The translations under genes were made by a program, and so were the position numbers. Shown here in pieces: positions 23,981 through 35,634 of a stretch of DNA of 64,000 nt; position 1 is the first letter of the stretch; each line of letters starts with the position of its first letter. The notes below the pieces were generated by a model. It saw only the letters and a program-made list of their open reading frames with translations, was not told where the DNA came from and ran no database searches. The DNA is from Bryum argenteum (Eukaryota > Streptophyta > Bryopsida > Bryales > Bryaceae), in the NCBI GenBank assembly GCA_037043015.1, contig CM073323.1, positions 1,054,001 through 1,118,000 on the forward strand, given 5' to 3'.

Positions 23981-26283
23981 AATTAATTTTGCCGTTTGCT
24001 TGCTGCTCCTCATTTTTCCCTGTAAATTACTAGCTCGTGTTCATATCGAAGACATCTTACTATCACCTGTTTGTTTTAGTAGCACGATAGTTGCAGATTA
24101 GTGTAACTAAAATGCTTGATGATTCCAAGTGCCTTATGAGTTGAAAGTAATCGATTCTCATGAATTCTGGGGTATGAAAGAAGGAGGTCGATTCAAGTGC
24201 AAGTAAATGCAAGAGAAAGTTAGAGATATGATATTTGTTTTCAAAGTGTTCATTCAATGTCCCAAATTTATGGAACTAAGTACGCAATGTTATTAAGCAT
24301 GCAATGCAAACATGAAGGCTTTTCACAGTGTATGTATTTTGAACCTTTGAAAAATAATTTTGAAGATTAGATGAAGTTGAACATATTGATGTAGAGAATT
24401 GATTATAATATATAAATGGAAGTGATTAATGATGGAGAAGCTATGTACATGCTTTTAATATTTAACAAAGGGCCCTTTTATTAGTTCCTTGACTTGGCGT
24501 GAGGATTAATTAGAATATATTGACTATGTTGCAAAGAACGATTATGTATCAACTTATGGCTTAACATCTAGAGATTCTTTAAACCATAATGGCTTTTTGA
24601 TGTTCTGGGCTGCCTAGTAAAAGGGTTCAATTAATAATCTCGACTCAGTTTTTCATTGAAGATTTCTTATACTACATACTTTGCATGGTGAAAATTCTTC
24701 TGTAAATTCCAACTTCAGAATTCTTAGGTGTGAATTATAGTTTGGAGGCCCAACTGAGCAGAACGGGCTTTGTGTCTGCACAAATGGGAGTAGAGATTGT
24801 GATAGAGGCTCGAAAAGGGCATTTGTGAAGGTCATGCAAAAATATTCCAAAGGAGGAGAGGGTGGAAGATGGCTCTACTCTAACTCGAGCTTCTAATGAG
24901 AGAATGAATAGTACTTCTGTCATGGGTCCAAATTTGGTGGTATCTTACACTATACTATTATATTTTGTGTTGGCAACACTAAATACGAACTACAACATTT
25001 ATTGTCAAGAAGGTGTAAAAACATGGCAACTCTAAATGCCAACAACAACACTAATTGTGGTTGATGGGAAAATATTAAGAATGGAATAATTAGAGAATTG
25101 ACATTTGATGTTAGATTTTATAGTTATATACATTGATATTGTGGGAGGTTTCAAAGTGAGTAGAATTGTGTGAAAATTGTAAGTAGATGGAAATTATTAT
25201 GGAATGACTAAAACTGAAATGCGACGTTAGTGGGTAATTTTGGCGTTTCCAATTGTTTGTGAATACATGTCAACCGCGTGAACACACATCTGCATCGACT
25301 TTGACTCTTTATGGCAACTTCAACTTTTAATCTTAATCGACACATCCATGTCTTACTCTCTGCAACACATCAAATTCAATTATTTTGCAGCACATCGACT
25401 TTTAACCTTCTGCAACAATTTCAACTCTAATGCAACCATGTGATCATTATCGAAAGAATCAAGTGGTTATGGCTGGTGTGAGTTCAAATTCCGGTTGTCG
25501 GGACTTGGCCACAAATCCTTGGGGTGAGTACACTTAATTGTATCTTCCAAGCAATGGAGCTTTGCCAAAAAAATAATTTAATGAGTGGTTTAGAGAATTT
25601 TTGCAGCCTCTAGAGAGTTATTTGGTCGCCCTTCACTTTAGTTTTAGCATAATGGGAAAACATTACACTTTAGAGAAACAAGGGGCTTCCAAGGATGCCT
25701 TTGAAGGGTCCCAATGGAGATGCTATGATACTTTTAAGTACAAATATACTTCCTTATAAGAAACCATTCATTCCATCAGGATTTGAAAAGTACACCATTT
25801 CCCTTCGACCAAGAAGATAGGAAAGGTAAGAGGAACATGGGTCTCGTAGAAAATACTCCAGGTTTCAACTGACTTAGTCAAGGGGGTTAATGCAGCACCC
25901 TGAGAGGACACGTACGAGACGGCCGGCTCACCGGCCTCCTGTTCTCACTGCCGTCACGTCCTTCACCTTCACTCCCCAGTCCCCACTGGTCATCGCGTAA
26001 TCCGATCGTGCGGTGCTTGCGGAGTCGCAATTCAGTTGCTTCTCTGTCACCTTCGGAGCCTGATCAGCTGTCTACCAACCCCTCCCGCGCTCCATTTGGT
26101 GCCGAATTGCCAAAGATCACCTCTCCCAGCTCCGCCCCCTATTTTCCCTCCTTGTCATTCTTCACTGTGTTGTAGCTATGATCGGTCCCATCAGCTGCTG
26201 AATTATGAGCTCCGATACTGGGTTTTTCAAATAGCGTTCCCATTTGCGTCAGGAGTGCTGCGAGCTTGGTCATTTAGCACGCC
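23981..26283. other. AT-rich intergenic DNA, 5' flank of the VTT gene
   Basis: No gene was recognised between 24000 and 25900. A possible SINE-like remnant is listed separately at 25440-25570. From about 25900 base composition becomes GC-richer, which suits the promoter and 5' UTR of the VTT gene starting at 26284. Confidence 0.4.
25440..25570 (+). mobile_element. Possible tRNA-derived SINE remnant
   Basis: GAGTTCAAATTCCGG at about 25480 resembles a pol III B box, preceded by GTGGTTATGGCTGG, and the unit runs to a short A-rich stretch (GCCAAAAAAATAA) at about 25560-25575. No clear target duplication was found and the A-box match is weak. Confidence 0.25.
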
Positions 26284-27157
26284 ATGGGCCTAGCAGCCAA
26301 ATTAGGGTTGCTGGGTCTGCTGGCGACGACGGGCGGGCTCTACTTTGCGGTGCAGAATGTTTATGGCGGCGATAAGCAGGCCATGATGGATGGGTTTCGT
26401 GTAATGGCTGAGAAGCTGGGGCCATCCGCCATGCCTGTCTTTATTATCGTACATACGGTTGCCATCGCCTTGTGTTTCCCGTACGCCATTGTCTTTGAGG
26501 CGGCCGCTGCTTTTCTTTTCGGCTTCGTTCGTGGTGTAATCTGCGTGTTTTCTGCCAAAGTCATGGGCGCAGCTCTTGCATTTTGGATTGGAAGGTCTAT
26601 TCTTCACTTCCCACACACTGTTGTCGAAATTTTTGATTTCAGCGAGTTTGAGCTGGCTTGAGTGACTTAACGAACACATTGCTTGTCTGAATCTCTTCAG
26701 GGCTTTATTTCGAAACTCCGACTGGGCGAGCAACATGGTGAAGAAAAACAAGTACTTCAACATCTTATGCAAAGGTGTAGCACGAGATGGCTGGAAGTTC
26801 GTCCTTCTGGCACGCTTTTCGCCTGTCCCGTCCTACATTATCAACTATGGACTGGCAGCAACCGATGTTGGCTTTTTTGTGGACTTCCTGCTTCCCACTC
26901 TCGCCGGAGGCCTGCCGATGATCATCCAGAACGCTTCGATCGGGAGTCTCACTAGTGCTGCTACGCATTTGGGAGCTGATGGTGCGGATGACAAGCCTGG
27001 AATCTTGCCCTACGTTCTTCCTTCCGTTGGCATTCTTTCCAGTGTGATGATCACGTGGAGAATCAAGAAATACGCAACAGTCAGTGAGTTTGGTTCAGGT
27101 GATATTTCTTCAGCAACCACCAAAGAGATGAAAGGTGGAAAGGATAAAGGTCAGTAA
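26284..27157 (+). CDS. VTT-domain (SNARE-associated Golgi / TVP38-DedA) membrane protein
   Basis: Two exons (26284-26594 and 26701-27157) give 255 residues; the intron has GT-AG ends and splits the Arg codon of FWIGR|ALFRNSDW. The protein has an N-terminal hydrophobic segment, a membrane pair around MPVFIIVHTVAIALCFPYAI, the glycine-rich AAAAFLFGFVRGV segment, and the family's core motif WKFVLLARFSPVPSYIINYG, then LPTLAGGLPMIIQNASIGS. This order and length match plant relatives such as At1g71940. The VTT fold is shared by TMEM41B, VMP1 and DedA, which act in lipid scrambling or membrane dynamics; location here is probably ER, Golgi or plastid membrane (not determined). The following ~400 bases to about 27660 look like 3' UTR. 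Confidence 0.93.
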
Positions 27158-28341
27158 CAAAAACTTATGAACGTACATCGTCTATTTCATCTCAACACTG
27201 AAAACTGAAGTAAATGACTTGCCTACAACTGATACATTTACATCTTCACTCTAATATTTGCAGGCATATGTCGTCGTACTGCTAAAACCACCTCTTCACT
27301 CTTTTTCCGTTCATCTTTTATGACATCCAGAGAACCTTCGTTTTTTCCTTATTCGTGATTGAAAGCCTCAATCGTGGCCTACCTGTGACGATGTGTGCTG
27401 TATCCTATGAATCTGATTTATATGTTATAAACTCAGGCTGCTCTGACGATGGGTTCTTATGTTCAGATTGGGAGCCGACCATCGGTGAGAGTATTGTGCA
27501 CGAGAAGGCGAATGGCCTACAAAAGAGGACGGTTAAACATCAGACAGAGTAGCTTTCAAGCTACATGATCATGGCTGGAAGGAGGAGCCCTGCCTTCACG
27601 TGTAAATGATCATCAGCCATTCTTGGTTACTATAGCTTGTCTCTTTTGTGTAAAATTTAAGTGGAAGAGTTCCCATTTATACTGTCATTCTAGGGAGCAT
27701 TCAACGAGGTTTGATAGAGGTAGCTCATCTTAGGTAACCAAATGACAGCTTACTGTAGTGACCAACAAAGGGAGTGTGTTGAGCCGTTGCTTGACCGCTG
27801 TCTTTCTTGGTGAAATTTCTTGACACGAACATTTTCATTTATTGGCACGTGTGATTCATGTGCCCCTTTAGTACCACTTTGCCTCTAATCCATACAATGT
27901 ATCAACGCTCAAAAAAATTTCAGTTAGCTTCTGTAGACTTCTTGACAGTCAGTCCTGGGAAGTTTAGAGGCGTTTAGTTAGCAGACTGCTTCGCGTTTCC
28001 ACGACAACATTGCTACTTTTTACACATGATTGTGATAGAGAATGTCAGTTTTGTTATATGGTCACATGACACTTTCATGGTAGTCTTATGCTCAATACTG
28101 GTCATGATTATTGGAGCACTTGTCTGTTACCATGTCGGTGCTTTTAGACATAAGCTTGAGTGAAAACATGCATTTAGTCAATTAGATCAAATTGACTAAA
28201 GCTTGAGTGAAGTATAGAGCCAAGTCGCCCGTCACTCTGATGATGTTTCATATTTGTAAAGAGACTAAGTAATATGAAGAAGTGCAGAGTCATAAGCCAT
28301 GACCACTGCCTCTACAGTTACTATTCTTTCACCCAGCTTCC
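27158..28341. other. Convergent intergenic region, two 3' ends
   Basis: The VTT gene (plus) and the pseudokinase gene (minus) end towards each other here. The 66-codon frame at 27355-27552 lies in the likely 3' UTR and lacks coding character. A short hairpin, TTTAGTCAATT with AATTGACTAAA, lies near 28173-28200. Confidence 0.4.
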
Positions 28342-30660
28342 TCATGAGAGGCTCGTACTCCAAGATGAGAAACTGAAACTGTGCGCGCTAAAGTGATTAG
28401 AAGAGATGGACCGTGAGAACCGAGTCTGAACCGAAGGTTGCGATCTGCCAAGTGACAAGCACTTGTAGTACGACGAAGATTGAGAGGACTTTTGACGGTG
28501 GGAGTTGGAGGAGCTGGCAGGCTGAAGAAGTGCTTGCATGGCGGTCGAGTCGAGAATATGCACAATCTCCGAGATTCTGGGTCTTTTGGAAGCATCCTTC
28601 CGCAAGCACTGCCGTGCCAATGCGATCACTTTCTTAAGTCCCGGGCACGGCAACTGCCGCCGCAGCTGTGGGTCCAGGATGCTCGCTAGCTGCTGCTGCT
28701 GTCCACCCTTGAACTTGAGGAACGGCTTGGCCCAGCGGGCAAACAAGCTCTCGTCCTGGCCGGCTATGGCCTTGCCTGTGAGCAGCTCCAGCAGCAGGAC
28801 CCCGTAGCTGCGAATGTTGCTCTTGTTCGATGCTTCCCTTCTTCTTAAAACCTGCTCAGGGTTCGCAACGGCATCATGAGTTAGTATATGCGCTTCATAC
28901 AATTCCTCGGGCAGCGGGTCGTCGGGTGATTAATAATGCAGCTAGCGATCTTCTACCGTTTATTCTATCCACCGTGTGAATCACTCTAGCATCATACTGC
29001 TACATCCAAGTGAATGTTTCTGATACCATCACGAGAAAGAGGGGAAATTCGTTGAGCAGCTTAACAGGTAATCATGCTACTTACATGATGAATGCAGACT
29101 TTGAGCCTTTTCATAGTTAATAACAACAAAAAGAAAGGCGAGCTCTCACAATCACGTGAGCATGGTACGTGAAGTACTAGATCTAAGAGAGTGGAATAGC
29201 ACATGGCAGTTTTGTTCTTTAAAGAACCGTTCACTCAGGAAATGTCAATATTTTCAGTCATCGATAACTGCATAGTTATCTATGGCATGCTCTCTCGGAT
29301 TTGCTAGGCATAGCGAAGACACTCACAGCGGACGCATCGACATGGCAATGCCTGGGAATTACATCCAACCCGTGGCCAGCTAGCTTCATGGAAAAGTCTA
29401 AGTCCAGCAAGATGTTGGAGCTTTTGAAGTCCTTGTACACAACCTGCACATGTCGCTCTCTTAGACGACGATCAGCTCGTAGTAGATTGAACTAATGTAG
29501 TGGCACAAGCAAACCATTTTGACTCACCTCGACAGGAGCCAGATCATGGAGGAAGGCTAAAGCGCGAGCAGCACCGAGGGCAATCCTCACTCGGGCGCGC
29601 CAGTCCAAGAGCGATTTGCACAAGCTGCCGAATAAGTAATTACTCAAGCTGCCCGTGCAGACATGCTCGTACACTAATATCTGCTCGTCAACACCACGAA
29701 CGCCACAGTAGCCCTGCAGCTTGCAAATGTGCGGATCCTCCAGGCGAGAAAGCAGTTTCACCTTCGTCGCCCACTCTTTCCATCCCTACAATGTTGATCA
29801 GAATGGGCCCTCAGAGGAGAAAGAATATCTGTTTGATCGCACCATTATAGACTTAAACAAAGAAACTCTTCACGAAACAACAACACGTACCGTAACCACC
29901 TTGAGTTTCAAACAGGCTCTCGCAGACTTGTCCTATGAGCAGCCTCTTTGAGTGCAATCAATGCTAACAGACTCACCTGACGGCTATGGCGGTGGTGCCA
30001 GACGATAGCCACCGTTTTCTGAGCTTCGGCATCATCCTCGTCCCACGTCGTAACAACGCAGCTCTCACCTCGTCCTGTCACCACGATATCGTGCTCCTTG
30101 TTGCAGGCTTTCTCGATCTCCTTGAATGCCAATACCTTCAAGCTTTTCGCATCGTCTCTAAACGCCAGTGAGGGTGACTGCTCATGAGTTGGAACCTGCA
30201 GCGTGAGAGTTCCAGGAGAGGTCCAGGGAGATGAAGACGAGGTCCCTTCTGACGAAGTCGACCATGGCGGTGGCGGAGATGGAATATCGCCATCATTCAG
30301 TGATGGCGATGGATGCTCCTGCTGGGGCTTCCACAATACTACAGCCATTGCAGATACTGGCGAGCATTTTCCGGAGGACGAAGTGGGTGATGAGACAGGG
30401 GGAGGCGGGGACGTCAACGATGTCCTTGCAAACATCATGAGTTGGTCATCAGTGCACGATCGCCGATTGCAGTCATAATAGTCTCCCTGTTGCGCGTCTT
30501 CAGGTTTGGGAAGAGGGTGAGGCTTCCCCCCGAAGTACCTTTGGTGCATGACCATCTTCATCTCGTGAGCTCCAACAGCATGGTGCCGGCGAGACGGCCG
30601 CTGCGAGTATGAGTCGATCACGTCCTTCTTCGATGATAAGCAACTCAGCTGACCCATCAT
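28342..30660 (-). CDS. Receptor-like cytoplasmic kinase relative, predicted pseudokinase
   Basis: Four exons (29977-30660, 29528-29785, 29327-29443, 28342-28905) give 540 residues. The N-terminal ~175 residues are Ser/Pro-rich and disordered-looking. The kinase domain starts at FKEIEKACNKEHD and follows RLCK-VII order: EWATKVKLLSRLEDPHICKL, GYCG, ILVYEHVCTGSLSNYLFG, ALGAARALAFLH, VVYKDFKSSNILLD, and SYGVLLLELLTGKA. Key residues are changed. The VAIK lysine is Val220 (TVAIVWHH), the DFG motif is Gly337-His338-Gly339, and the glycine loop is GRGESC. The catalytic-loop Asp319 and Asn324 remain. If the second methionine (30657-30655) is used, MGQLSCLSS is a good N-myristoylation/palmitoylation signal. 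Intron 3 (28906-29326) has a less certain acceptor. It likely acts as a membrane-bound scaffold or regulator, not as a classical kinase. Confidence 0.82.
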
Positions 30661-32656
30661 TCTGGCTCTAACTTCTTCCTACAGCAACGAACTTCGATGA
30701 TATAAGAGCATCCAGGCTCAATGCCACAATATGATCAGGCTAAGAGTACGTGTACGATCGAGACAATCATTACCACGAAGCGCTTGCAAATTTCCCTCAC
30801 GCTTCAGGAGTGCATATTAGTACCTGCCAGCGGCGCAGATTTCAAGAATAGCTGGCAATTAGGAAGAGTGAGGGCAATAACTATACGATATGCGCACTCT
30901 GAGGAAGTATGTTTCGTTTCTTCTGATTTTGCAAGTGCGCGAGCGTGAAATTTCGATGTTTCAAATTTGGGTGTGCAGGCTCTGCCTATGATGAGTGTGA
31001 GTGGTGCATTGATACCGTGCGAGCGGGATTCGCCATGCAGGTCAATCTGCAGTTGTCATGAAACGTTCGGCTGAACCACCTTCACCACGTCCCGCAGCAT
31101 GAGTAAGAGCTTACGCAAAAATGCTAAAACTGACAGGTGAACAGTTGACAAGGTTTATAGATGAACTATACTGTTAAAGCCTGGATGAGGAAAAAGATCT
31201 ATCAGTATAAAGAGATCTCACCGTAACATTCCAAAGCAACACACGTTTTCCATTTTGAGAGTAAATTTGTTTCTCACCGATGAGCTGCGTCTCTTTAATC
31301 AGGTGCATTAGATGACCAATTATGTTCGCAAAAAGCTCTGCACGGGAATTTACACACAGGAATCCTGTGGGTGAATCATAATGAACATGAAACAACCATT
31401 ATTTTAAAAAAAACTATAAATAGCTGCAGAATTTTAGGACATGTGATGTCATGGGCCGGATGTATTATTCTCATTCGATTATACTTTGACTGTTTCAATA
31501 ATACTACTAATAACAATAAAAAAAAACATGAAACAACCGAAGATAGAAGTCATCCAAAGTCCATGAAATATGGAAAATCATTTAATATATTGAACATGTC
31601 AACTAGGCCTGACAAAAAGGATGCTACCTATCTCTGCAAACACGGTCCGTTCGAGCAGACAGTAGACTCCCTTATCATTTTTTTATATTCTCGTAGATAA
31701 CAGTTAAGTCTTCTAAGTCAGAAGTCCGTGGTCGTTTGACTTGTTATGATGATATATATCCACCTGCCACCACCAGCTCCGAGAAGCTGAAGATGAATTC
31801 TGATCGCTTGAGATCGAGCACGAGCCTCCACCTTCACGACTAAAGAGATTGGTCACATGAGAGCGATGAAGCGGTACAGACCTGGTGATAATTCCACAAG
31901 AAAAGTGTAATCGTTCGCCACCAGTAGTAGTGGTACCTGTCCGAGAACAAGCGAGACAGTTAGCACCGAACATAAGCAAGCGGGCAGAGCCAACTGTTGA
32001 AGGTGGTAGCTGTGAAGGTAGGAAGTAGCCGCCAAGCCGTCTGTAACGGAGCATCCACACGAGGGAATAACGAAGGAGCAACAGCAACGGACGTGAAGAC
32101 CTGCCTGTTTGAGATGAGCACCCTGTGACACTGCCTATCCCAGGCCGACCGAACTGGTCACTCGGTCTGACTGGCGGAAGCACTTACCCAGGACGGTTGC
32201 TGGCTTCACTTTCAACTGGCTTCTGCTTCGTCTTCGTCTGACAATTAGGCACTGACAGGTCTCGCTCCTTGCCCTAGTCTCCTCTTGATAATAGTTTCCT
32301 TTCATTGCCCTCTGCCGTTTCCGACTTCAAGGCGGCTTAATTTCATCGGCTACGTCCTCCCTCCCTAATTTTTATATTGGTTATCTTACCTCGTGAATTG
32401 GGGTACAAACTTTTGTTCCATTTCTTTACGAACAATGGTTTGAGATCCTGAGTCGTGAGAGATTATTCGAACGTGATGTGTGTTGATCGTGATCTCAATT
32501 GGTGCTGTAGCTCAAGAAAGTGTTTGGCATGAAGCAGCAGCAGCAGCGGCTTCTATTGCCACTGGCGGAATCATGTCGACGTCCAGATTCAAGCAATTGA
32601 TATGTAATTCATGAGCGTTCAATTACCATTTTACCGGGGCCGTTTCAAGAGCTTCG
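30661..32656. other. Divergent intergenic region
   Basis: This holds the 5' flank of the pseudokinase gene (minus) on the left and that of the protease-like gene (plus) on the right. A 156-codon minus-strand frame (31713-32183) is low-complexity Ser/Arg/Leu without a recognisable domain and overlaps another long frame, so it is not called. No repeat family was recognised. Confidence 0.4.
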
Positions 32657-33958
32657 ATGGCCGGGAGATTAGATTGCTACTGGGTGCTGTTCGTGTTGTC
32701 ACTTCTGCTTTGTTGTGTCAACGCAGGGCGTGTCAATGTATTGCGAACCAAAGTGAATGAAAAGAAGGGAGTGAAGGCAGGGCTGCACATGAACCTCAAG
32801 CACAGGGATGCCCCGCACTCGCCGTTCTTGCAGCCGCGGTACAAGAGCCGACAGGAGCTTCTGCAGATCGTGTTGGAGCGGGATGAAGTGAGAGCAAACG
32901 GGTTAGTCGAGCAACGACAAGCGACGGACGTGGCAGTGGAGGACTCTTCGCCTCCGGATCCTACCGGAGAGGGAATTCCATGGCTATGGCCACCTACCGG
33001 AGCAGGCGAGTACTATACGGAGCTCTACGTGGGGACGCCGAGACAACTTCAGGTGGTGATGGTGGACTTAGCGAGGGACATTGTATGGCTTGGGAAAAGC
33101 TCAGTCCCGCTGACAAGTTCCCACTTCTTCGACCCGTCGTCCTCGTCTTCGTTCAAGCCAATTCCGTCGACCTCCGTTCCTGGCATCCCTGCGGACTGCC
33201 AATCTCTAGGCAAGCTCGAATTCGCATACGAAAATATCCGATTGAACCAAATAGCGGAGCTCAAGAACATCGAATTGCACGAGATTCTCATCAGCGTGAG
33301 CCAAGTGCAGGTACCCACAGGTGGAGTGCTAGGACTTGCACGGGGAAGGACTTCTTTTGGGATGCAAGTAGCGACCACATTCGCATACTGCTTGGCTGAT
33401 ACTGATGAGCCAACGGGAAGCTCGCTCGTCTTCAACCCTGCAGTGCAGGATAGCGAGCTCGCGTCCACGCCCCTGGTGAGCCACCCGACATTATACGTTG
33501 TGAATGTAGCAGGGATGGCGGTGAATGGGAAAGAGGTGCCCATGGCAAGCAAAGTGATCCCGGCCATCGTGGACATGAGCACCCGATTCACGCGACTGCC
33601 AGAGCGCGTACTTGAGCACGTAATTAGAGCGGTGAAGGCGGAGGTGGGGTTGGCGACGACGGAAGTGCGGGGGTTCCATCTCTGCTATACGCTGGCGAGC
33701 CCATCGCAGTTGAGGCGCTTGCCCACGCTGGCGCTGGTGTTTGAGGGCGGGGCGCGCATGGCTTTACCACTGGGAAACGTGTTCGTGTCGGCAACAGATC
33801 AAGGGGACGTTGTGTGCTTGGCGATGGTGGCGGGACAGCCCGGCACGGCAGCCGTGATCGGCAGCACGCAGCAGCAGAACTTCCTCATGCTGCTGGATCG
33901 TCCCCAGGCCCGGCTCCGATTCGCCCCGCGCCAATGTGCATCCTTTCCCAAGTTGTAA
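32657..33958 (+). CDS. Nepenthesin-like (A1 family) aspartic-protease homologue with altered active site
   Basis: The gene is a single exon of 433 residues, as is common in this family. Residues 1-23 form a clear signal peptide (LLCY-type core VLFVLSLLLCCVNA), followed by the pro-region segment LKHRDAPHSPF. The first lobe has EYYTELYVGTPRQLQVVMVD, where family members read DTGS; here residues 137-140 are DLAR. The second site reads VDMSTRFTRLP (306-309 DMST) where members have D[ST]GT. Both aspartates remain, but the Thr/Ser-Gly partners that shape the site are lost. The nepenthesin Cys-rich insert is reduced (few Cys between 150 and 215). The C-terminus keeps IGSTQQQNFLMLLDRPQARL and RFAPRQC, typical of the family. 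Probable role: secreted, apoplastic or vacuolar, perhaps catalytically impaired and acting as a binding protein like TAXI/EDGP-type members; not shown. Confidence 0.85.
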   Translation: MAGRLDCYWVLFVLSLLLCCVNAGRVNVLRTKVNEKKGVKAGLHMNLKHRDAPHSPFLQPRYKSRQELLQIVLERDEVRANGLVEQRQATDVAVEDSSPPDPTGEGIPWLWPPTGAGEYYTELYVGTPRQLQVVMVDLARDIVWLGKSSVPLTSSHFFDPSSSSSFKPIPSTSVPGIPADCQSLGKLEFAYENIRLNQIAELKNIELHEILISVSQVQVPTGGVLGLARGRTSFGMQVATTFAYCLADTDEPTGSSLVFNPAVQDSELASTPLVSHPTLYVVNVAGMAVNGKEVPMASKVIPAIVDMSTRFTRLPERVLEHVIRAVKAEVGLATTEVRGFHLCYTLASPSQLRRLPTLALVFEGGARMALPLGNVFVSATDQGDVVCLAMVAGQPGTAAVIGSTQQQNFLMLLDRPQARLRFAPRQCASFPKL

Positions 33959-35125
33959 TTCACGTCGCCACTCTTACCTTGCCAAGTAGGGACAACAAGT
34001 CTGCTTGTAAATTAGAAATAGATTAGGCAAGTGAAGATTTTGTCTCAAAGACTACACATTCTGTACCAGATTTTCTTTACCAGAGCTGGAAGGAGGCGAA
34101 TTGATAGCGATGCAGCATAGAAACATGTATAAAAACAAGAACTGATAACTTTGGAAACTTGTCTCAAGTCTTACTATATTCTGAAAGTCCACAATCACTT
34201 TGACCATGTAAAACCATCACATGTGAAGTGGGGCAATGGTTCGTGGCAGCTACCGAGGAGGCACCCTAGAATCCGTGGCGACCTCACAAGGTCGTTTTTG
34301 ATAATTTTGAATTCAAATTGGAGGTCTGCAACCCCAAATTACCCTTCGACGCCTACTCCTTGGCATTTAATGTCTATACATCAAAGAATTAGGGGGCTCA
34401 TTACCCCTCCTCCATCCTCCTTGATAGCTGCTACGAGAGCTTACCCTGTGAAGTGAGGAGATTCTTACTCGAAGACATTTGACCACTCCATGTGTGAAAT
34501 TTTCACTATGCAAACCTGTGGCAAAATCTTGCCAGCAAGACTACAAAGGGGAGACCGACCAGAACTACAGTGAGTAGCCGCAAAATTGCAGTACAATCAT
34601 ACAGAAATATAATCGCACAATGAAAACATGAGTGGGCTGGCATGAAAACATGAGTGGGCTGGCATGAAAACATGAGTTTGTGGCCAAGTTCCTGATAAAT
34701 TGTTGAGTTCTAATCAAATGAAAACACCATCGCATGAAGCATACTATTACCACTCAGGTCTGCAACCCCAAATTACCCTTCTTCATAGGCTCGTCCACAG
34801 AAGTCAATTCCATTTCAGCAGAAGACGAAATTACAAGATTCATGCATGTACCGGTAAATAGCACTCACTTCAATTATCAATCGAACGAGCGAACCTTATT
34901 AACAACGCCAGCTCAGCCACCTCGATGTACACCCAGTCCCTCCAATCGCAATTACACACCTGTCATGACACGCGGCAGGAACACAGGCCCCTTCCCAATA
35001 CCTCCAGATCAGCACTATACCCGGGCCGCCAAATCCAGTGCCCTTTAAAAGTGACCCAACCGCTGTCACAAGGCAACTCACTCTCTTTTCATCGCCCACC
35101 AAAGCAGTCATTACACTCAAACCTC
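33959..35125. other. Intergenic: 3' flank of the protease-like gene and upstream part of the small Cys-rich gene
   Basis: No gene was recognised. A 25-base sequence (GGTCTGCAACCCCAAATTAC plus CCTTC) occurs twice as a direct repeat at 34323-34347 and 34757-34781. Confidence 0.4.
34620..34677. repeat. 22-base tandem repeat, 2.6 copies
   Basis: The unit ATGAAAACATGAGTGGGCTG plus GC repeats perfectly at 34620 and 34642, with a partial third copy from 34664. Confidence 0.95.
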
Positions 35126-35280
35126 CATTCTAGCATACATCGATCGATCGGAGCAATCCCAGTCTAGCTCTAGCATTTATTGGTTGATCGTATCCAGCCC
35201 ATTCTAGCTTTAGAATACATTGATTGGTCGAAGCAAGCCCATTCTAGCTTTAGCATTTATTGGTTGATCAGAGCAAGCGA
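35126..35280. repeat. 40-base tandem repeat upstream of the small Cys-rich gene
   Basis: Three imperfect 40-base units lie at 35161-35200, 35201-35240 and 35241-35280. A 35-base related copy precedes them (35126-35160) and a degenerate piece follows. Each unit has TCTAGCTTTAGCATTTATTG followed by a GTTGATCG-type core. The array ends about 70 bases before the start codon at 35350, so it lies in the promoter or 5' UTR. Confidence 0.85.
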
Positions 35281-35349
35281 GCAAGCGGGCGTTGGTCGAT
35301 CGGAGCCGGGGTCGAACGAGTGGGGGTGATCGATTTGTAGTAAGAGAGT

Positions 35350-35634
35350 ATGACGAGCGTGTTGGAATCGGCGACGGCGCAGGCAGCGGGGGCCAGCAAC
35401 CCGCCGTGCTGCCCCTTCATTCCGCTGTGCGTGGACTGCCATACGCGACGCAACCCGTGCCGCTGCCGCGTGCTGGGCCCGACGCTGGGATTCGTAGCGT
35501 TCGCCGTGGCCGCCGCCGTGGAGTGGCCTGTGGGCGCATTCGTCTACTGCTTCCGTCACTTGAAGGGCCGCCGCATCATGGCGCACCCTGCCGCCGTCGT
35601 CTACCCGCGCGTCTCCTCCTGCCTCCCCATCTAA
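35350..35634 (+). CDS. Small Cys-rich single-span membrane protein, unknown function
   Basis: A 94-residue intronless frame. Six cysteines lie in a tight cluster at residues 20-39 (CCPFIPLCVDCHTRRNPCRC, pattern CC-x5-C-x2-C-x6-C-x-C), then one hydrophobic span (about 44-66: LGFVAFAVAAAVEWPVGAFV), then a basic segment RHLKGRRIM and a tail AHPAAVVYPRVSSCLPI. Codon use and GC content are clearly coding compared with its surroundings. The ordered tail suggests a conserved family, but I cannot name it. The Cys cluster could bind metal or be acylated at a membrane surface. Upstream lies the 40-base tandem array. Confidence 0.72.
   Translation: MTSVLESATAQAAGASNPPCCPFIPLCVDCHTRRNPCRCRVLGPTLGFVAFAVAAAVEWPVGAFVYCFRHLKGRRIMAHPAAVVYPRVSSCLPI

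Noticed and set aside
27355-27552. 66-codon frame after the VTT gene
   Set aside because: It lies in the expected 3' UTR and shows no conserved features.
31713-32183. 156-codon minus-strand open frame
   Set aside because: No domain, no start context, low-complexity Ser/Leu/Arg and competing frames on the same stretch; not enough to call a gene.
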